A DNA stretch of 32,902 bases from Bacteroidales bacterium (GCA_029210585.1 JARGFP010000011.1:89814-122715); one strand, 5' to 3'. Counted from the stretch's first letter, positions 1 through 11,610 are shown. The notes: generated from the letters alone by a model not told the origin. A program made the numbers and translations.

Positions 1-2
1 AA

Positions 3-812
3 ACTGTCACGGCCATAACGCTTGATGACCTGAAAGCATATTACACTAACAATCTGTCACCTTCCGTGGCAACATTGATGATCGTTGGTGATGTGGACCA
101 GCAGACCACCACACGGCTGTTTTCCGGACTCGCTTCCGCATGGCCCGAAAAAGAAGTGACCATACCGGACTTCAATTTTACACCTGAAAACCCGGATGCA
201 AAAATCTATTTTGTTGATTTCCCGGGTGCCAAGCAATCGGTGATCAGTATCGGAAGCAGGTATACGCCGGAAGACCATTTCGACCATTATGCCGCAACCA
301 TTGCCAACTACAAACTGGGCGGATCATTCAACGGAAGACTCAACATGATCCTCAGGGAAGAAAAAGGATTTACATACGGGGCACGTTCAGGATTCAACCT
401 CAATAATGTATATGGAACCTTCAATGCCAACTCCAGCGTGCGGTCGGATGCCACCCTTGAATCGGTGCAGATCTTCCATGATGAAATGGCCGGGTATCGC
501 AAAGGGATTCCGGCAGAGGACCTCGAATTCACCAAATCGGCGCTGCTTAAATCAAACGCCCGGAACTATGAGACCCTGGGATCGCTCCAGGGCATATTAA
601 GGGATATTAACAGCTATGAGCTGCCCGTGGATTATATTGCACAGGAACAGGAGACCCTGAGATCAATGACACTTGAACAACACCAGGAAATCTCCCGCAA
701 GTACATCGATCCCGAAAGGATGTTTTACGTGGTGGTGGGAGATGCTGCCACACAGCAGGAGCCGCTGAAAGCGCTCGGGTTTGGAAAACCGGAATTGATT
801 TCCTTAGACTGA
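3..812 (+). CDS. M16 family peptidase, C-terminal part (cut by window edge)
   Basis: The reading frame is open from base 3 at the window edge, so the gene starts outside. A GTG at 66 is only an internal codon: the residues before it read as a normal M16 segment (TLDDLKAYYTNNLSP). The visible part matches the C-terminal domain of zinc peptidases of the pitrilysin/processing-peptidase type: a P-x-x-x-T-L-x-I-V-G-D strand, a later 'LNMILREEKGFTYGARS' segment typical of the substrate-binding half, and a final 'FYVVVGD' strand. The catalytic HxxEH motif belongs to the N-terminal half and is not visible, so this could be the inactive or C-terminal half of the enzyme. Such proteins in Bacteroidota are usually periplasmic. 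The gene ends at a strong hairpin terminator. Family assignment is confident; substrate is unknown. Confidence 0.88.
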   Translation, partial: TVTAITLDDLKAYYTNNLSPSVATLMIVGDVDQQTTTRLFSGLASAWPEKEVTIPDFNFTPENPDAKIYFVDFPGAKQSVISIGSRYTPEDHFDHYAATIANYKLGGSFNGRLNMILREEKGFTYGARSGFNLNNVYGTFNANSSVRSDATLESVQIFHDEMAGYRKGIPAEDLEFTKSALLKSNARNYETLGSLQGILRDINSYELPVDYIAQEQETLRSMTLEQHQEISRKYIDPERMFYVVVGDAATQQEPLKALGFGKPELISLD

Positions 813-837
813 CAGAGAAAAATGAGCTTCATATAGC

Positions 838-878
838 AAGTGAGGCTGTCCGGTTGGCACAGGACGGCCTCACTTTTT
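838..878 (+). terminator. Rho-independent terminator of the M16 peptidase gene
   Basis: A 14-bp stem (838-851 pairs with 862-875, one T-G wobble) encloses a 10-base loop, and the right arm runs into a T tract ending at 878. It lies 26 bases after the M16 stop codon. Seen directly in the sequence. Read on the minus strand the same stem is not followed by a T run, so it is a poor terminator for the converging CotH gene. Confidence 0.85.
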
Positions 879-991
879 CTGTATCCCCGGCTATCTTCAG
901 AATACAGGATGCGCCCTCAATGCCCTCTGAAAATTGAGAAACATTCCACCCCCGCTGACAGAACCCCGCAGCAGTGCGTTTCAACCGGACC

Positions 992-3900
992 CTAGTGATG
1001 CACGACCTTGAAGGTCCTGCGGTACATCCCTGCACGGATATTCACAAAATACAGTCCCTGGGGAAGAGACCCGGCCACGCTCCAGGTAACCTTATGGTCA
1101 CCCTGTGGATAGTTTCCTTCGGCAATGACACCGACCCGTTGCCCGGAGGCATTGAATACCGAAACCGTTACATTTCCCGGATGCGTCAGTGTAAAGGCAA
1201 CGTGCAACTGATCGCTGAAGGGAGAAGGATACACTCCTGCCAGCGGTAAACGATACAGGTCAACATCCGTTGTGTCCATATGCTCTTCCGGTTCAGCAAA
1301 CCGACTGTTCAGGGCATTGGGTGTCCCCATAGGTGCCAGCGAGGCCTTCCAGCTTTCCGGCAGGCTGTTGTCAATGCCGGGATAGATCAGCTCAAGGGTC
1401 ATCCCGCTTCCGTTTGCCTCTTCCGGCCAGGGGGCCACACCCTCAAAAATAACATGATCGTGCATTGCTCCATCGGCATCGTACAGGGCGATACCATCAC
1501 CATCACGGCTCATTCCAAAGGGAAGGTCTCCCATCAAAGGCCGCATCTCAGGATGAAATCGTTTGAAATCAGGCCGGTAGCGGCAGAAAACCAGGTAGCT
1601 TCCTGGCGGAATTACAGTACCATCTGTAATCACAAAGCTGTCGCGTGAAAAACCATCCACCAGCGCCCACCCCGAAAGGTCGACCGCAACCCCGGAATGA
1701 TTATACAATTCTATCCAGTCCTCTGTGTTGTTCGCAGGATCAGAGGCATAGTTGATCTCATTGATCACAATCCTCTCGCTGGAGTCGACCGCCTCGAAAA
1801 CAGCGACAAACAGGGACGGGCCGCTCATGTCATAGGAAAAAACCGTGGTATCGCCGTCGAAACCACCCGCCCAGTGCGAGAATACATGTCCGGGAGCAGG
1901 AACAGCCTCCAGCCTTACCGGCACCCCGGTGAAGTAGGTGCCACTGAACGGGTAGGTATCCAGGTCGATACTGTTCAGCCGCACATGTCCCGCCTGCGCG
2001 TCGGAAACCCTGACCTCGATATCTGAAACACCACTGAGACTGAACCGTTCCATCAGGTGCTGACGCATATACACAGGACGTTCGCGAAAATAGTTCCGCA
2101 TCCGTTCCACGCTGGCCAGCCAGTTTGGGAAGCTCAGCCAGTGGTTGGGATCACCGATCCACTTGTCATAATGGGCGGGTGCATCATTGATCAGGCGCTG
2201 CTCGAATGAATCGATCACCGGGACCACGTTATCAGTATGGAAGGTGGTGTTCATCCTTTCGGCAAATGCATTGATGAACTGCCGCCTGAAGTTGGGATTA
2301 GCAATCAGTGACCGGATCATGGAGGTGGCCCATTCCTGGTTGGCCCAGTTAAGCTCGTCCACTTCACCGAAGGAAAACTTGAGTGTATTGACTGTATATG
2401 CCTGGTGGTCCCAGATCGAATAACCGAAATCGGTATCGTACGAAATCCACCTGAACAGGGATCCCGGCGCACTGGTATTCCAGTACTTGATATTGTTCCC
2501 GGGCCAGTCCTTGTTGTCGATATATACATTCAGCACCCAGTAATTCATGTAATTGTTCACATCCATCATGTTCCTCGCCTTGTAGTAGTTCTGCGAAATA
2601 CTCAAATCATGCGTGGAAATAAAATCATACATCTGGTTATAACGGGCCGGACTGCCATGGACCAGTGAACTGTTGCTTACCAGCAGGTTGACATCATCGG
2701 CATACACATGGTGGTTGGAAGCAATAAAATGTTCGTTGACCTTTTCACGCATGTTGATGATCCCCCAGTATGCACCATTGAGGTACATCACATAAGGCTG
2801 GTAGGCCTGGTGATCCAACTGCATGTCTGCTGCAAGATGCGCCGTAAGTGCATCCCTGAAGTTCCCGTTGCACCAGTCGTTGCCACTGTTTCTCAGCACA
2901 AAGGCTTCAAAGGAATCGATGGGTTTTTCCCTGAACAGCCGGCATGAAAAGCTCCCGTCACCATAATTTTTCCTCGCGAAAAAAGACATGGATTTCTGGG
3001 GATGGGCACGCGACCATCCGCCAAAGATCCTGGTACCGGCATCCTGGGAAAGCAGCACCCGGTGCTGGGTATCGTAAATCTCAAAATGTGCCGGGCACTC
3101 CCAGTCCTGCCAGAAGTTGGCCCCGTGGTTGGGAGCTTCGGAATTCGCATTGGGACCCATCACATAGATACCATTGTTATAATCCCATAGATCATAGGGG
3201 TTCATGGACACTGAGATCAGGGGGAGATCATGACCTTCACCCACGAAAAAGGTACGGGTGGTTACCGGCCCGGGCAGACTGTTCGGGCGGAAGATCCTGG
3301 CTTTGACAACCGTGGTTTCGGTAAGGTCCGGCACACCTGGAAACAGGGGAGAATCCTGATCAGGTTCCGTACCGTCAACCGTATAGTGGACCTTGTCTTC
3401 CGCCATATCAGCTTCCATGTGAATACGGATCACTGGTTCAAAATCTGCCTGGTGGGGCACAATGGTCACAGAATCGGTAAAATAATGCAGTGAATAATCT
3501 GATCCGTTTGGTTCGCCTGGCGTGGGCAGGGCAAAATACCCGAACTGTTCGTCTGCTCCCGGAATCCTTCCATATGAAAAGTCAGTGGGGAGCATGACAT
3601 TAGCGATCTGATCCACAATATTTCCATACTGGTCACGAAGATAGAGCGCTTCGCCTTCTGCCCTGATCCTGAAGCTGGCGTGCGGATACTTGTCCCTGAT
3701 CAAAACATAGGGATTCCTGTAGACCAGGTCCTCCTGGAAACTACTGAAGCCAAGCAGCAGGAAGGGATTGGCACTCATATCAGAGGAGGTGGCGTTTACA
3801 TTATGGACCTGTATGGCCAGGATATTGGATCCTTCCCGGAGCGCATCGAGATGATCTGTCAGGAAAAACTGTTCGGGCTGCTGACCATTGTACATCCTGG

Positions 3901-4576
3901 CCTCATGATCGCTGGTAGCAGTGTTATTGTATACGATGTCCCTGCCCTCGATACCCATGTTGTTGCTGCGTGCGATCTCGGTCCCGTTCAAATACGCAAC
4001 GAATCCGTCGTCGTAATCCATGAACAAAACCGCATCCGAAACCTGTTCGGGAGAAGTGACCCGGAACTCCTTTTGCATGTAAAGGGATACTGACTGGTCG
4101 ATGATGGTGGAGTCATCACCATCGCTGTAACCGATCCCCGCCTTCCCGGTATCCCAGCCAGCGGTATAGTCCGTCGAAGTCCGCCAGCTGTTGTCCACCG
4201 GCCCGTCAGGCGCCAGGAACCTCCAGGATTCACCGGTATTGATTACGGTATGCCAGTATGCCATGCCGGTCCTGATATCCCGGCCGGATGCAAAGACAAT
4301 GTAATAGGAATCCGGCTCAAGCAGCATCCCGGGAAGGTTCCATTTTTTCGGTTCGGAAAGATCATCGGAAAGCCAGTAGGTTCCCAGTTGAATACCTTCG
4401 GTGCCTGCATTATGGATTTCAATCCAGTCTGGAAACTCATTGAACTGGTCTTCCAGTGTCGAAGCATTGGAAGCCATCATCTCGTTCATGATCAATTGTC
4501 CCGGCAACTCCCGGGGGAGCATCAGTAACAGACAAAACAACCATGCATTTCTCCGTGTCAAAGAAATCCAATTCAT
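992..4576 (-). CDS. Secreted CotH-kinase/lamin-tail protein with T9SS sorting domain
   Basis: This 1194-residue protein begins with a signal peptide (residues ~1-27, ending near LPGQ). Domains in order: a lamin-tail domain (~28-110, 'FPDWIEIHNAG'); a galactose-binding-like region with 'DYDDGFVAYLNGTEIAR' (~150-275); a chitobiase/FN3-like segment ('VHYTVDGTEPD', ~380-440); a CotH kinase-like domain (~450-840, with 'YLNGAYWGIINMREKV'); a repeat resembling the InlB B/'SHWAGG' type (~855-925); a second lamin-tail domain (~935-1060, 'NEINYASDPANNTEDWIELYNHSG'); and a C-terminal T9SS type A sorting domain (~1113-1194, 'GVYPSPFSDQLHV' to the final basic 'RTFKVVHH'). It is therefore predicted to be exported and anchored to or released from the cell surface. 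CotH family members elsewhere phosphorylate spore-coat proteins, but the substrate here is unknown. It appears to be a single-gene unit; nothing near it explains its role. Confidence 0.9.
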   Translation of the reverse strand: MNWISLTRRNAWLFCLLLMLPRELPGQLIMNEMMASNASTLEDQFNEFPDWIEIHNAGTEGIQLGTYWLSDDLSEPKKWNLPGMLLEPDSYYIVFASGRDIRTGMAYWHTVINTGESWRFLAPDGPVDNSWRTSTDYTAGWDTGKAGIGYSDGDDSTIIDQSVSLYMQKEFRVTSPEQVSDAVLFMDYDDGFVAYLNGTEIARSNNMGIEGRDIVYNNTATSDHEARMYNGQQPEQFFLTDHLDALREGSNILAIQVHNVNATSSDMSANPFLLLGFSSFQEDLVYRNPYVLIRDKYPHASFRIRAEGEALYLRDQYGNIVDQIANVMLPTDFSYGRIPGADEQFGYFALPTPGEPNGSDYSLHYFTDSVTIVPHQADFEPVIRIHMEADMAEDKVHYTVDGTEPDQDSPLFPGVPDLTETTVVKARIFRPNSLPGPVTTRTFFVGEGHDLPLISVSMNPYDLWDYNNGIYVMGPNANSEAPNHGANFWQDWECPAHFEIYDTQHRVLLSQDAGTRIFGGWSRAHPQKSMSFFARKNYGDGSFSCRLFREKPIDSFEAFVLRNSGNDWCNGNFRDALTAHLAADMQLDHQAYQPYVMYLNGAYWGIINMREKVNEHFIASNHHVYADDVNLLVSNSSLVHGSPARYNQMYDFISTHDLSISQNYYKARNMMDVNNYMNYWVLNVYIDNKDWPGNNIKYWNTSAPGSLFRWISYDTDFGYSIWDHQAYTVNTLKFSFGEVDELNWANQEWATSMIRSLIANPNFRRQFINAFAERMNTTFHTDNVVPVIDSFEQRLINDAPAHYDKWIGDPNHWLSFPNWLASVERMRNYFRERPVYMRQHLMERFSLSGVSDIEVRVSDAQAGHVRLNSIDLDTYPFSGTYFTGVPVRLEAVPAPGHVFSHWAGGFDGDTTVFSYDMSGPSLFVAVFEAVDSSERIVINEINYASDPANNTEDWIELYNHSGVAVDLSGWALVDGFSRDSFVITDGTVIPPGSYLVFCRYRPDFKRFHPEMRPLMGDLPFGMSRDGDGIALYDADGAMHDHVIFEGVAPWPEEANGSGMTLELIYPGIDNSLPESWKASLAPMGTPNALNSRFAEPEEHMDTTDVDLYRLPLAGVYPSPFSDQLHVAFTLTHPGNVTVSVFNASGQRVGVIAEGNYPQGDHKVTWSVAGSLPQGLYFVNIRAGMYRRTFKVVHH

Positions 4577-4609
4577 TGGCTATCAGTAGTTTTTTAGTAG
4601 TGGGTGTAC

Positions 4610-5116
4610 CTACCGGACATCTTCTTCAGGACGCACATCGGTAATGCTCCTGTCTTTCCTGTTCAGGCTGCTCCGGGTCCTCCTCCTTTGACCGTCCGGA
4701 TGTTTCCATTCGGCATTTTTCCTGAAGGAAGAGGGTATAAAAGTAAAATTTATTCCGAATTTTCTTGCCAGCAATTCAAGCCCCATCAAGGATACAGCGC
4801 CTCCTGGAAGTATCACGGCTGTTGTAAAGACCGAAAACCTGCCTACGTCCTTCAGTTGTTCAATGGCCTCCTTCACCTCCTCCTCGGTAGGCGGAACCTG
4901 CCGCTCCTGCATGTTCAGCTTGTGCTCAAGGAGCCGGAAAAACGACTGTGCCATCTCCCTTGTTTCAGCGGCTTCATTTCCGGCCTTCCTTACGCCCGAC
5001 TGGATCGCTTTCCATGCCTTCCCGGCAAATTCCTTCGCCCGGGAACTGTCATAGGCAATACCCGGTTTTTTCCCGGATCGTTGCTCCTGTATCCTATGAA
5101 AAATATTCCTGATCAT
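4610..5116 (-). CDS. Small LETM1-like protein
   Basis: This 168-residue protein has no signal peptide. The N-terminal half (~1-75) is charged and helical. Residues ~76-135 hold the recognisable part: 'PPTEEEVKEAIEQLKDVG' followed by the hydrophobic 'TTAVILPGGAVSLMGLELLARKFG' and 'FTFIPSSFR'. The order acidic helix, LPGG, hydrophobic stretch, 'PSSF' resembles the core of LETM1 ribosome-binding domains, which in mitochondria and some Bacteroidota are membrane associated. The C-terminal ~30 residues are highly basic and charged (RRRTRSS and so on) and look disordered. It is far shorter than classical LETM1, so the match covers only the core. It sits between the T9SS gene and the SDR gene on the same strand, with gaps of 33 and 104 bases. 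Function unknown. Confidence 0.6.
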   Translation of the reverse strand: MIRNIFHRIQEQRSGKKPGIAYDSSRAKEFAGKAWKAIQSGVRKAGNEAAETREMAQSFFRLLEHKLNMQERQVPPTEEEVKEAIEQLKDVGRFSVFTTAVILPGGAVSLMGLELLARKFGINFTFIPSSFRKNAEWKHPDGQRRRTRSSLNRKDRSITDVRPEEDVR

Positions 5117-5220
5117 CCCTTACAGTAAAACAATCATCTGCTGTTCTCGTTCAATTTCCAATGCAATTTTTACATGCCCGCAGCCCCTTTCACTGTTCCG
5201 GATCTCCGCGCCCTTGCGCA

Positions 5221-6225
5221 TCACCGGTTCATTACTTTTTCAGCAACTTTATCCATCAGCAACTGGTTCTCCTTGCTGATCCACATCCGTTCAGGCTTCG
5301 CTTCGAACCAGCGTATCGTGCGCCTGATGCCCTGCCTGAAAGGAATGGTTGCCACAAAACCCGGAACAAACCGTTTGATCTTTGCATTGTCGAACACTAC
5401 GCTTAGAGACTTGTCTCCCAGAAGATTCCCACACATCCCCGGCATACCGATACTGTCTGCCACATCGCTGATGAGATCAGAGGAGGCGTGCAGGATGTGG
5501 GGCTCCACACCGGCGGCTTCTGCCACCGCTTCATAGATCTGGTTCCAGTTCAGCACTTCGTCGGAAGTAATATGAAAGCTCTGTCCGATCGCCTGCTGGT
5601 GACCAAGCAGTCCCGTAAATGCCTTCGCAAAATCGTCGGAATGGGTCACCGTCCATAGCGAACTTCCGTCGCCGTGTACAATTACAGGAAGTCCTTTTTT
5701 CATCCGGTCCACAAGGGTATAATCCTCCCAGCTTCCCACCGATACCGGGATCACCGTATCGTAGGTATGCGAAGGGCGTACGATCGTGACCGGGAAACCA
5801 TCCTCCCGGTAAGCCTTCATCAGCAGGTCCTCGCACGCAATCTTATCGCGGGAATAATCCCAGTAAGGATTCGCCAGGGGCGTGGATTCGGTCACCAGGT
5901 AATGCGATTGTGGTTTCTGGTATGCAGAGGCCGAGCTGATGAAAATATACTGACCTGTCTTCCCTGTGAACAGTTCGAGATCGTTCCGAATATCTTCCGG
6001 GGTGAAAGCGATAAAATTCGCCACCACGTCGAAAGTCATCCCCGCGATTGCCTTTTTCACCTCTTCGGGCCGGTGAATATCTGCCTTGATGCAGGTGACT
6101 CCCTCCAGTCCGGGAACCTTCACCTTGCCCCTGTTCAGGAGATACACATCAAGGTCATGGTGAATTGCACGCCTGGAGCAGGCTGCGGATATGTTCCCGG
6201 TTCCCCCGATAAATAATACCTTCAT
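5221..6225 (-). CDS. NAD(P)-dependent epimerase/dehydratase (extended SDR)
   Basis: This 334-residue cytoplasmic protein is of extended SDR type. The N-terminal Rossmann motif is G7-G-T-G-N-I-S, with an acceptor-region 'LLNRG' after the second strand and 'ADIHRPEEV' following. The active site is visible as the Ser-rich 'FISSASAY' strand and the Tyr124-S-R-D-Lys128 pair (YxxxK). 'TIVRPSHTYD' matches the post-catalytic strand of epimerase-like members. Members of this family act on nucleotide sugars or reduce carbonyls, but nothing nearby names a substrate, and the later 'SFHITSDEVLNWNQIY' segment is a generic feature of the family. The stop is followed by a ~100-base gap before the LETM1-like gene, so co-transcription is possible but unproven. 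Confidence 0.85.
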   Translation of the reverse strand: MKVLFIGGTGNISAACSRRAIHHDLDVYLLNRGKVKVPGLEGVTCIKADIHRPEEVKKAIAGMTFDVVANFIAFTPEDIRNDLELFTGKTGQYIFISSASAYQKPQSHYLVTESTPLANPYWDYSRDKIACEDLLMKAYREDGFPVTIVRPSHTYDTVIPVSVGSWEDYTLVDRMKKGLPVIVHGDGSSLWTVTHSDDFAKAFTGLLGHQQAIGQSFHITSDEVLNWNQIYEAVAEAAGVEPHILHASSDLISDVADSIGMPGMCGNLLGDKSLSVVFDNAKIKRFVPGFVATIPFRQGIRRTIRWFEAKPERMWISKENQLLMDKVAEKVMNR

Positions 6226-6292
6226 ATCAAAATTTGTTTACCTGATCGGCAATATAGTAAAACTTTTTCACCTGCTCAGAATCTCTATCCCG

Positions 6293-6492
6293 TCAAACAG
6301 TTAAGAGCACCCGGATAATTTCACCACCACCGATGATAAACAGCTTGCCCGTCGCCCCGGGTGTGAACGCTGGTGCAACATTTTCCCGCAGACATCCTGG
6401 GCAGAAAAAAACAAAATAACCGCAGCAATAAAAAGCACACTTCTCAGACAAATTTTTTTTATCTCCTGTTCTCTTTGTCCCGCTATTACCAC
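6293..6492 (-). pseudogene. Possible 5' remnant of a secreted cyanophycinase-like gene
   Basis: The 341-base space 6226-6566 holds no intact gene but two overlapping minus-strand frames that look like pieces of one. One frame (from about 6492) encodes a signal-peptide-like segment 'KKICLRSVLFIAAVILFFSAQ'-type, split here for length. The other frame, ending at a stop at 6293-6295, encodes 'GATGKLFIIGGGEI', which resembles the first strand of secreted cyanophycinase/S51-type peptidases ('GKLFIIGGG'). A frameshift near 6360 and truncation soon after the glycine motif would explain both. The match rests on about eleven residues, so chance is a real alternative. Confidence 0.28.
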
Positions 6493-6566
6493 TATCCAAA
6501 TAAATGCGGTAGATCACAAAGCCGCTCTTTACCAAATCATATCCTAACCCCGTGACCTTAACGTAG

Positions 6567-7598
6567 CTATAAACCCGGATCCCCCCTGCGACTCAGCAAG
6601 GTCGCTATGCCCCGGGTACCCGGAAATTCGTTCAGGATCAATATAATAATCACCGTAATCGGCACACTGAGCAGCATCCCGGTGACCCCCCAGATCATGC
6701 CCCAGAGGACTAGTGTAAGAAATACCACCAGCGGACTCATGTTCAGTGTGTTTCCCATGATCCTGGGTTCGATCAGGCTGCCGATGGAAAGCTGAATGGC
6801 CCCAACAATGATCAATACCAGCAGCGGGTGGGTCAGTTCCCCGAACTGCAACAGGGCAAAAACCGTCGGAAACAGCGTGGCCACCAGCGACCCGATGTTC
6901 GGAATGTAATTCAGGATAAATATAATGAACGCCCAGAAGAACGGCGCATCCACACCTATGAAGTACAACACCCAGAAACTCAAAAACCCGGTACTGAGAC
7001 TGGTAATGCTCTTGATGGCAATATAATTGCTGATGGAGTTGTCGATTTTCTGAAGGATCCCGGTGGTACGTTCCAGTGATTCCTTTGAACTGTAAATCAA
7101 CTCCAGCTTCCTCCGGAAGATCGTTTCCTCCAGCAAAATAAACACCAGGTATACCAATATCAACAGGGCATTCCCGAAGATTGAGGTAAGCGCGGAAAAA
7201 AGTGATGACAGGATACTGGTGAAATTAAAATCCCTGATCGCATTGGTGATGGATTCCCCCAGGTCGATGTTGAAAGTTGTACCGATCTTGTCAGCCACCG
7301 CATTGATGTTCTTTTCATATTCCGGAAAGGAGGAGGATAATTGCTGAATGTTGCTGCTGATTAAGGTAACGATAAGCCCCAGGAGACTAAGCAAAATCAC
7401 AGAAGATATGGTGGTCAGCAACCAATGGGGCCATTTTCTGATGTACGGAATCCGCAACAACAGACTCTTGAATACCCTGATCACGAACCAGATCAATATC
7501 GCCAGTACAAACGGGATAAGCAATGACTGGGCGTAGAGCAGCAACAGCACGATGATCACCACCAACAACAGGTAATAAATGCGTTTCGAATACTCCAT
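6567..7598 (-). CDS. AI-2E family (PerM-like) membrane transporter
   Basis: I start the gene at the ATG at 7598 (MEYSKRIYYLL), giving 343 residues. The longer frame to 7676 would overlap the upstream CorA-type gene and begins with an untypical sequence. The protein has about seven or eight hydrophobic segments: two at the start (~8-50), one at ~60-80, then after a periplasmic/cytoplasmic domain (~85-130) a cluster including 'GNALLILVYLVFILLEE', 'FFWAFIIFILNYIPNIGSLVATLFP', 'SIGSLIEPRIMGNTLNMSPLVVFLTLVLWG' and a last helix. The 'NYIPNIG' and 'EPRIMG...LSPLVV' motifs are hallmarks of the family (PF01594). Family members include a putative autoinducer-2 exporter and Na+/H+ antiporters; the substrate here is unknown. 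It follows corA by 28 bases on the same strand, so the two are probably co-transcribed. Confidence 0.9.
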   Translation of the reverse strand: MEYSKRIYYLLLVVIIVLLLLYAQSLLIPFVLAILIWFVIRVFKSLLLRIPYIRKWPHWLLTTISSVILLSLLGLIVTLISSNIQQLSSSFPEYEKNINAVADKIGTTFNIDLGESITNAIRDFNFTSILSSLFSALTSIFGNALLILVYLVFILLEETIFRRKLELIYSSKESLERTTGILQKIDNSISNYIAIKSITSLSTGFLSFWVLYFIGVDAPFFWAFIIFILNYIPNIGSLVATLFPTVFALLQFGELTHPLLVLIIVGAIQLSIGSLIEPRIMGNTLNMSPLVVFLTLVLWGMIWGVTGMLLSVPITVIIILILNEFPGTRGIATLLSRRGDPGL

Positions 7599-7626
7599 GT
7601 TTAAAATATGCTGATGTATACTTTTC

Positions 7627-8697
7627 CTATAACCACTTCTTCCTCCTGAAATAGATGACCAGCCCAACGGCCACAAAAATAATCAGAATCCAGAAATAAA
7701 TATACCCGTAATTCAGTTCCAGTTCCGGGATCTTTTTAAAATTCATGCCATATACCCCTGCAATGAAAGTAAGCGGAATGAAGATGGCAGCAAAGACCGT
7801 CAGCACCTTCATGATCTCATTGGCACGGTTGGAAATCATTGAATTGTATATGTCCAGCTGATCTGCCACAAGAGAATAATACACCTCGATACTTTCATAG
7901 GTGATCACCACATGGTCGTGCAGATCGGTAATGAATTCCCTTGTATCTTCAGAGATCAATGGCGAAGGGGATTTCAGGAATCCTAATGTAAGCTCCTTCA
8001 GCGGAAGCACAATCCTGCGTAAAAAATTAAGCTCCGTCCGCAACCTGTAGATTTTCCCGGAAGTTTCCTTCCGCGGGTCCTCCAGGACCTCCTTCTCAAG
8101 CGCATCAATGGCGCCTCCCAGTTCCGCGATGATACCAAGATACGCATCCACCATGCAGTCCAGCAGTGCATATGCCAGGTAATCGGGATGAATGATCCTG
8201 ATCCGGTCCTTCGATTTCCTGATCCGCTCCCGAACCGCATCAAAATGAGATCCCGGCCGCTCCTGCAAGGTGACCACATAATGCTTTCCTGCAATGATGC
8301 TGAGCTGATCAGAATCGATCTGCATGCTTTCCGCTGATTGCATCAGCAACTTGACAATAAACAACAATTGCTCATCATCCTCATCATACGTAAACCTGGT
8401 ACGGTGATCGGTGTTGAGCATGTCTTCCAGCATAAGTTCATCCACAGACAGTCGTTCCCCGATCTTCGACAACAGCCCGGTATCATGCAGTCCGAAAACA
8501 TTGATCCAGGTCATTTTCCGGTCATCGATCATGGATAAGGCCTCTTCAATGGAAACATCCGTTTTTTCCACCAGCTCTGTCCGGTCGTATTGCATGACAT
8601 TCACGGTAACTTTCTCTGTCCGCTGCTGACCGATGAAAATAAGCGAACCCGGTTTGGCCCCCCGTGAACCCTGCCTCAATTTTATAAATCGTGCCAT
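7627..8697 (-). CDS. corA: CorA-family Mg2+/Co2+ transporter
   Basis: This 356-residue protein ends with two transmembrane helices joined by the signature loop Y316-G-M-N319, followed by the basic 'RRKKWL' tail on the cytoplasmic side. The first ~290 residues are the large cytoplasmic domain with the long stalk helix ('IEVYYSLVADQLDIYNSMISNRANEIMKVLTVFA' region). CorA pentamers carry divalent cations, mainly Mg2+, down the membrane potential. The 'FIPLTFIAGVYGMNF' stretch is a full match to the family. It is the first gene of a likely two-gene unit with the AI-2E-family gene and is divergent from clpB across 292 bases. Which metal it carries cannot be read from the sequence. Confidence 0.93.
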   Translation of the reverse strand: MARFIKLRQGSRGAKPGSLIFIGQQRTEKVTVNVMQYDRTELVEKTDVSIEEALSMIDDRKMTWINVFGLHDTGLLSKIGERLSVDELMLEDMLNTDHRTRFTYDEDDEQLLFIVKLLMQSAESMQIDSDQLSIIAGKHYVVTLQERPGSHFDAVRERIRKSKDRIRIIHPDYLAYALLDCMVDAYLGIIAELGGAIDALEKEVLEDPRKETSGKIYRLRTELNFLRRIVLPLKELTLGFLKSPSPLISEDTREFITDLHDHVVITYESIEVYYSLVADQLDIYNSMISNRANEIMKVLTVFAAIFIPLTFIAGVYGMNFKKIPELELNYGYIYFWILIIFVAVGLVIYFRRKKWL

Positions 8698-8989
8698 TTC
8701 ATATAAGAATTACACGCAAGTTAATGAAATTATTTGAGTGACTTCAGCAATATAACCCTGTGGAAGCCCCCTGTCCCAACCTGGAAAACAAACCACATCC
8801 ACCATGTAACTTACTGTCATTTTGTCTGTTATGCGTAATTATTTGGTGTCATTTTGTCATTCGCTGATCGGGCTGCATTTTCGGAATTTCATTGTAACAT
8901 ATTACAATAGAGGCTGATACGCATTACAGGAAAGATCGTGTGCAGACCTTGGCGCATCATTTGATGCACTGAAAAATAAAAACAACGAT
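8698..8989. promoter_or_regulatory. Divergent corA/clpB control region with three repeat motifs
   Basis: The gap contains several short symmetric or repeated elements on the clpB side. A 12-base direct repeat, TGTCATTTTGTC, occurs at 8815-8826 and again at 8847-8858, 32 bases apart. A perfect inverted repeat ATTGTAA-cata-TTACAAT lies at 8891-8908. A second, GCATCA-tt-TGATGC, lies at 8954-8967, in the probable clpB leader, 22 bases before the ATG. No CIRCE element is present. The spacing suggests protein-binding sites for heat-stress control of clpB, but the regulators are not identifiable. Confidence 0.55.
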
Positions 8990-11605
<2,616 letters not shown>

Positions 11606-11610
11606 TAGGT

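Noticed and set aside
7599-7676. Longer N-terminus for the AI-2E-family protein
   Set aside because: It would overlap the CorA gene end and adds an untypical non-hydrophobic stretch; the ATG at 7598 fits the family better.
8698-8989. CIRCE/HrcA operator before clpB
   Set aside because: The inverted repeats seen (ATTGTAA and GCATCA arms) do not match TTAGCACTC-N9-GAGTGCTAA.
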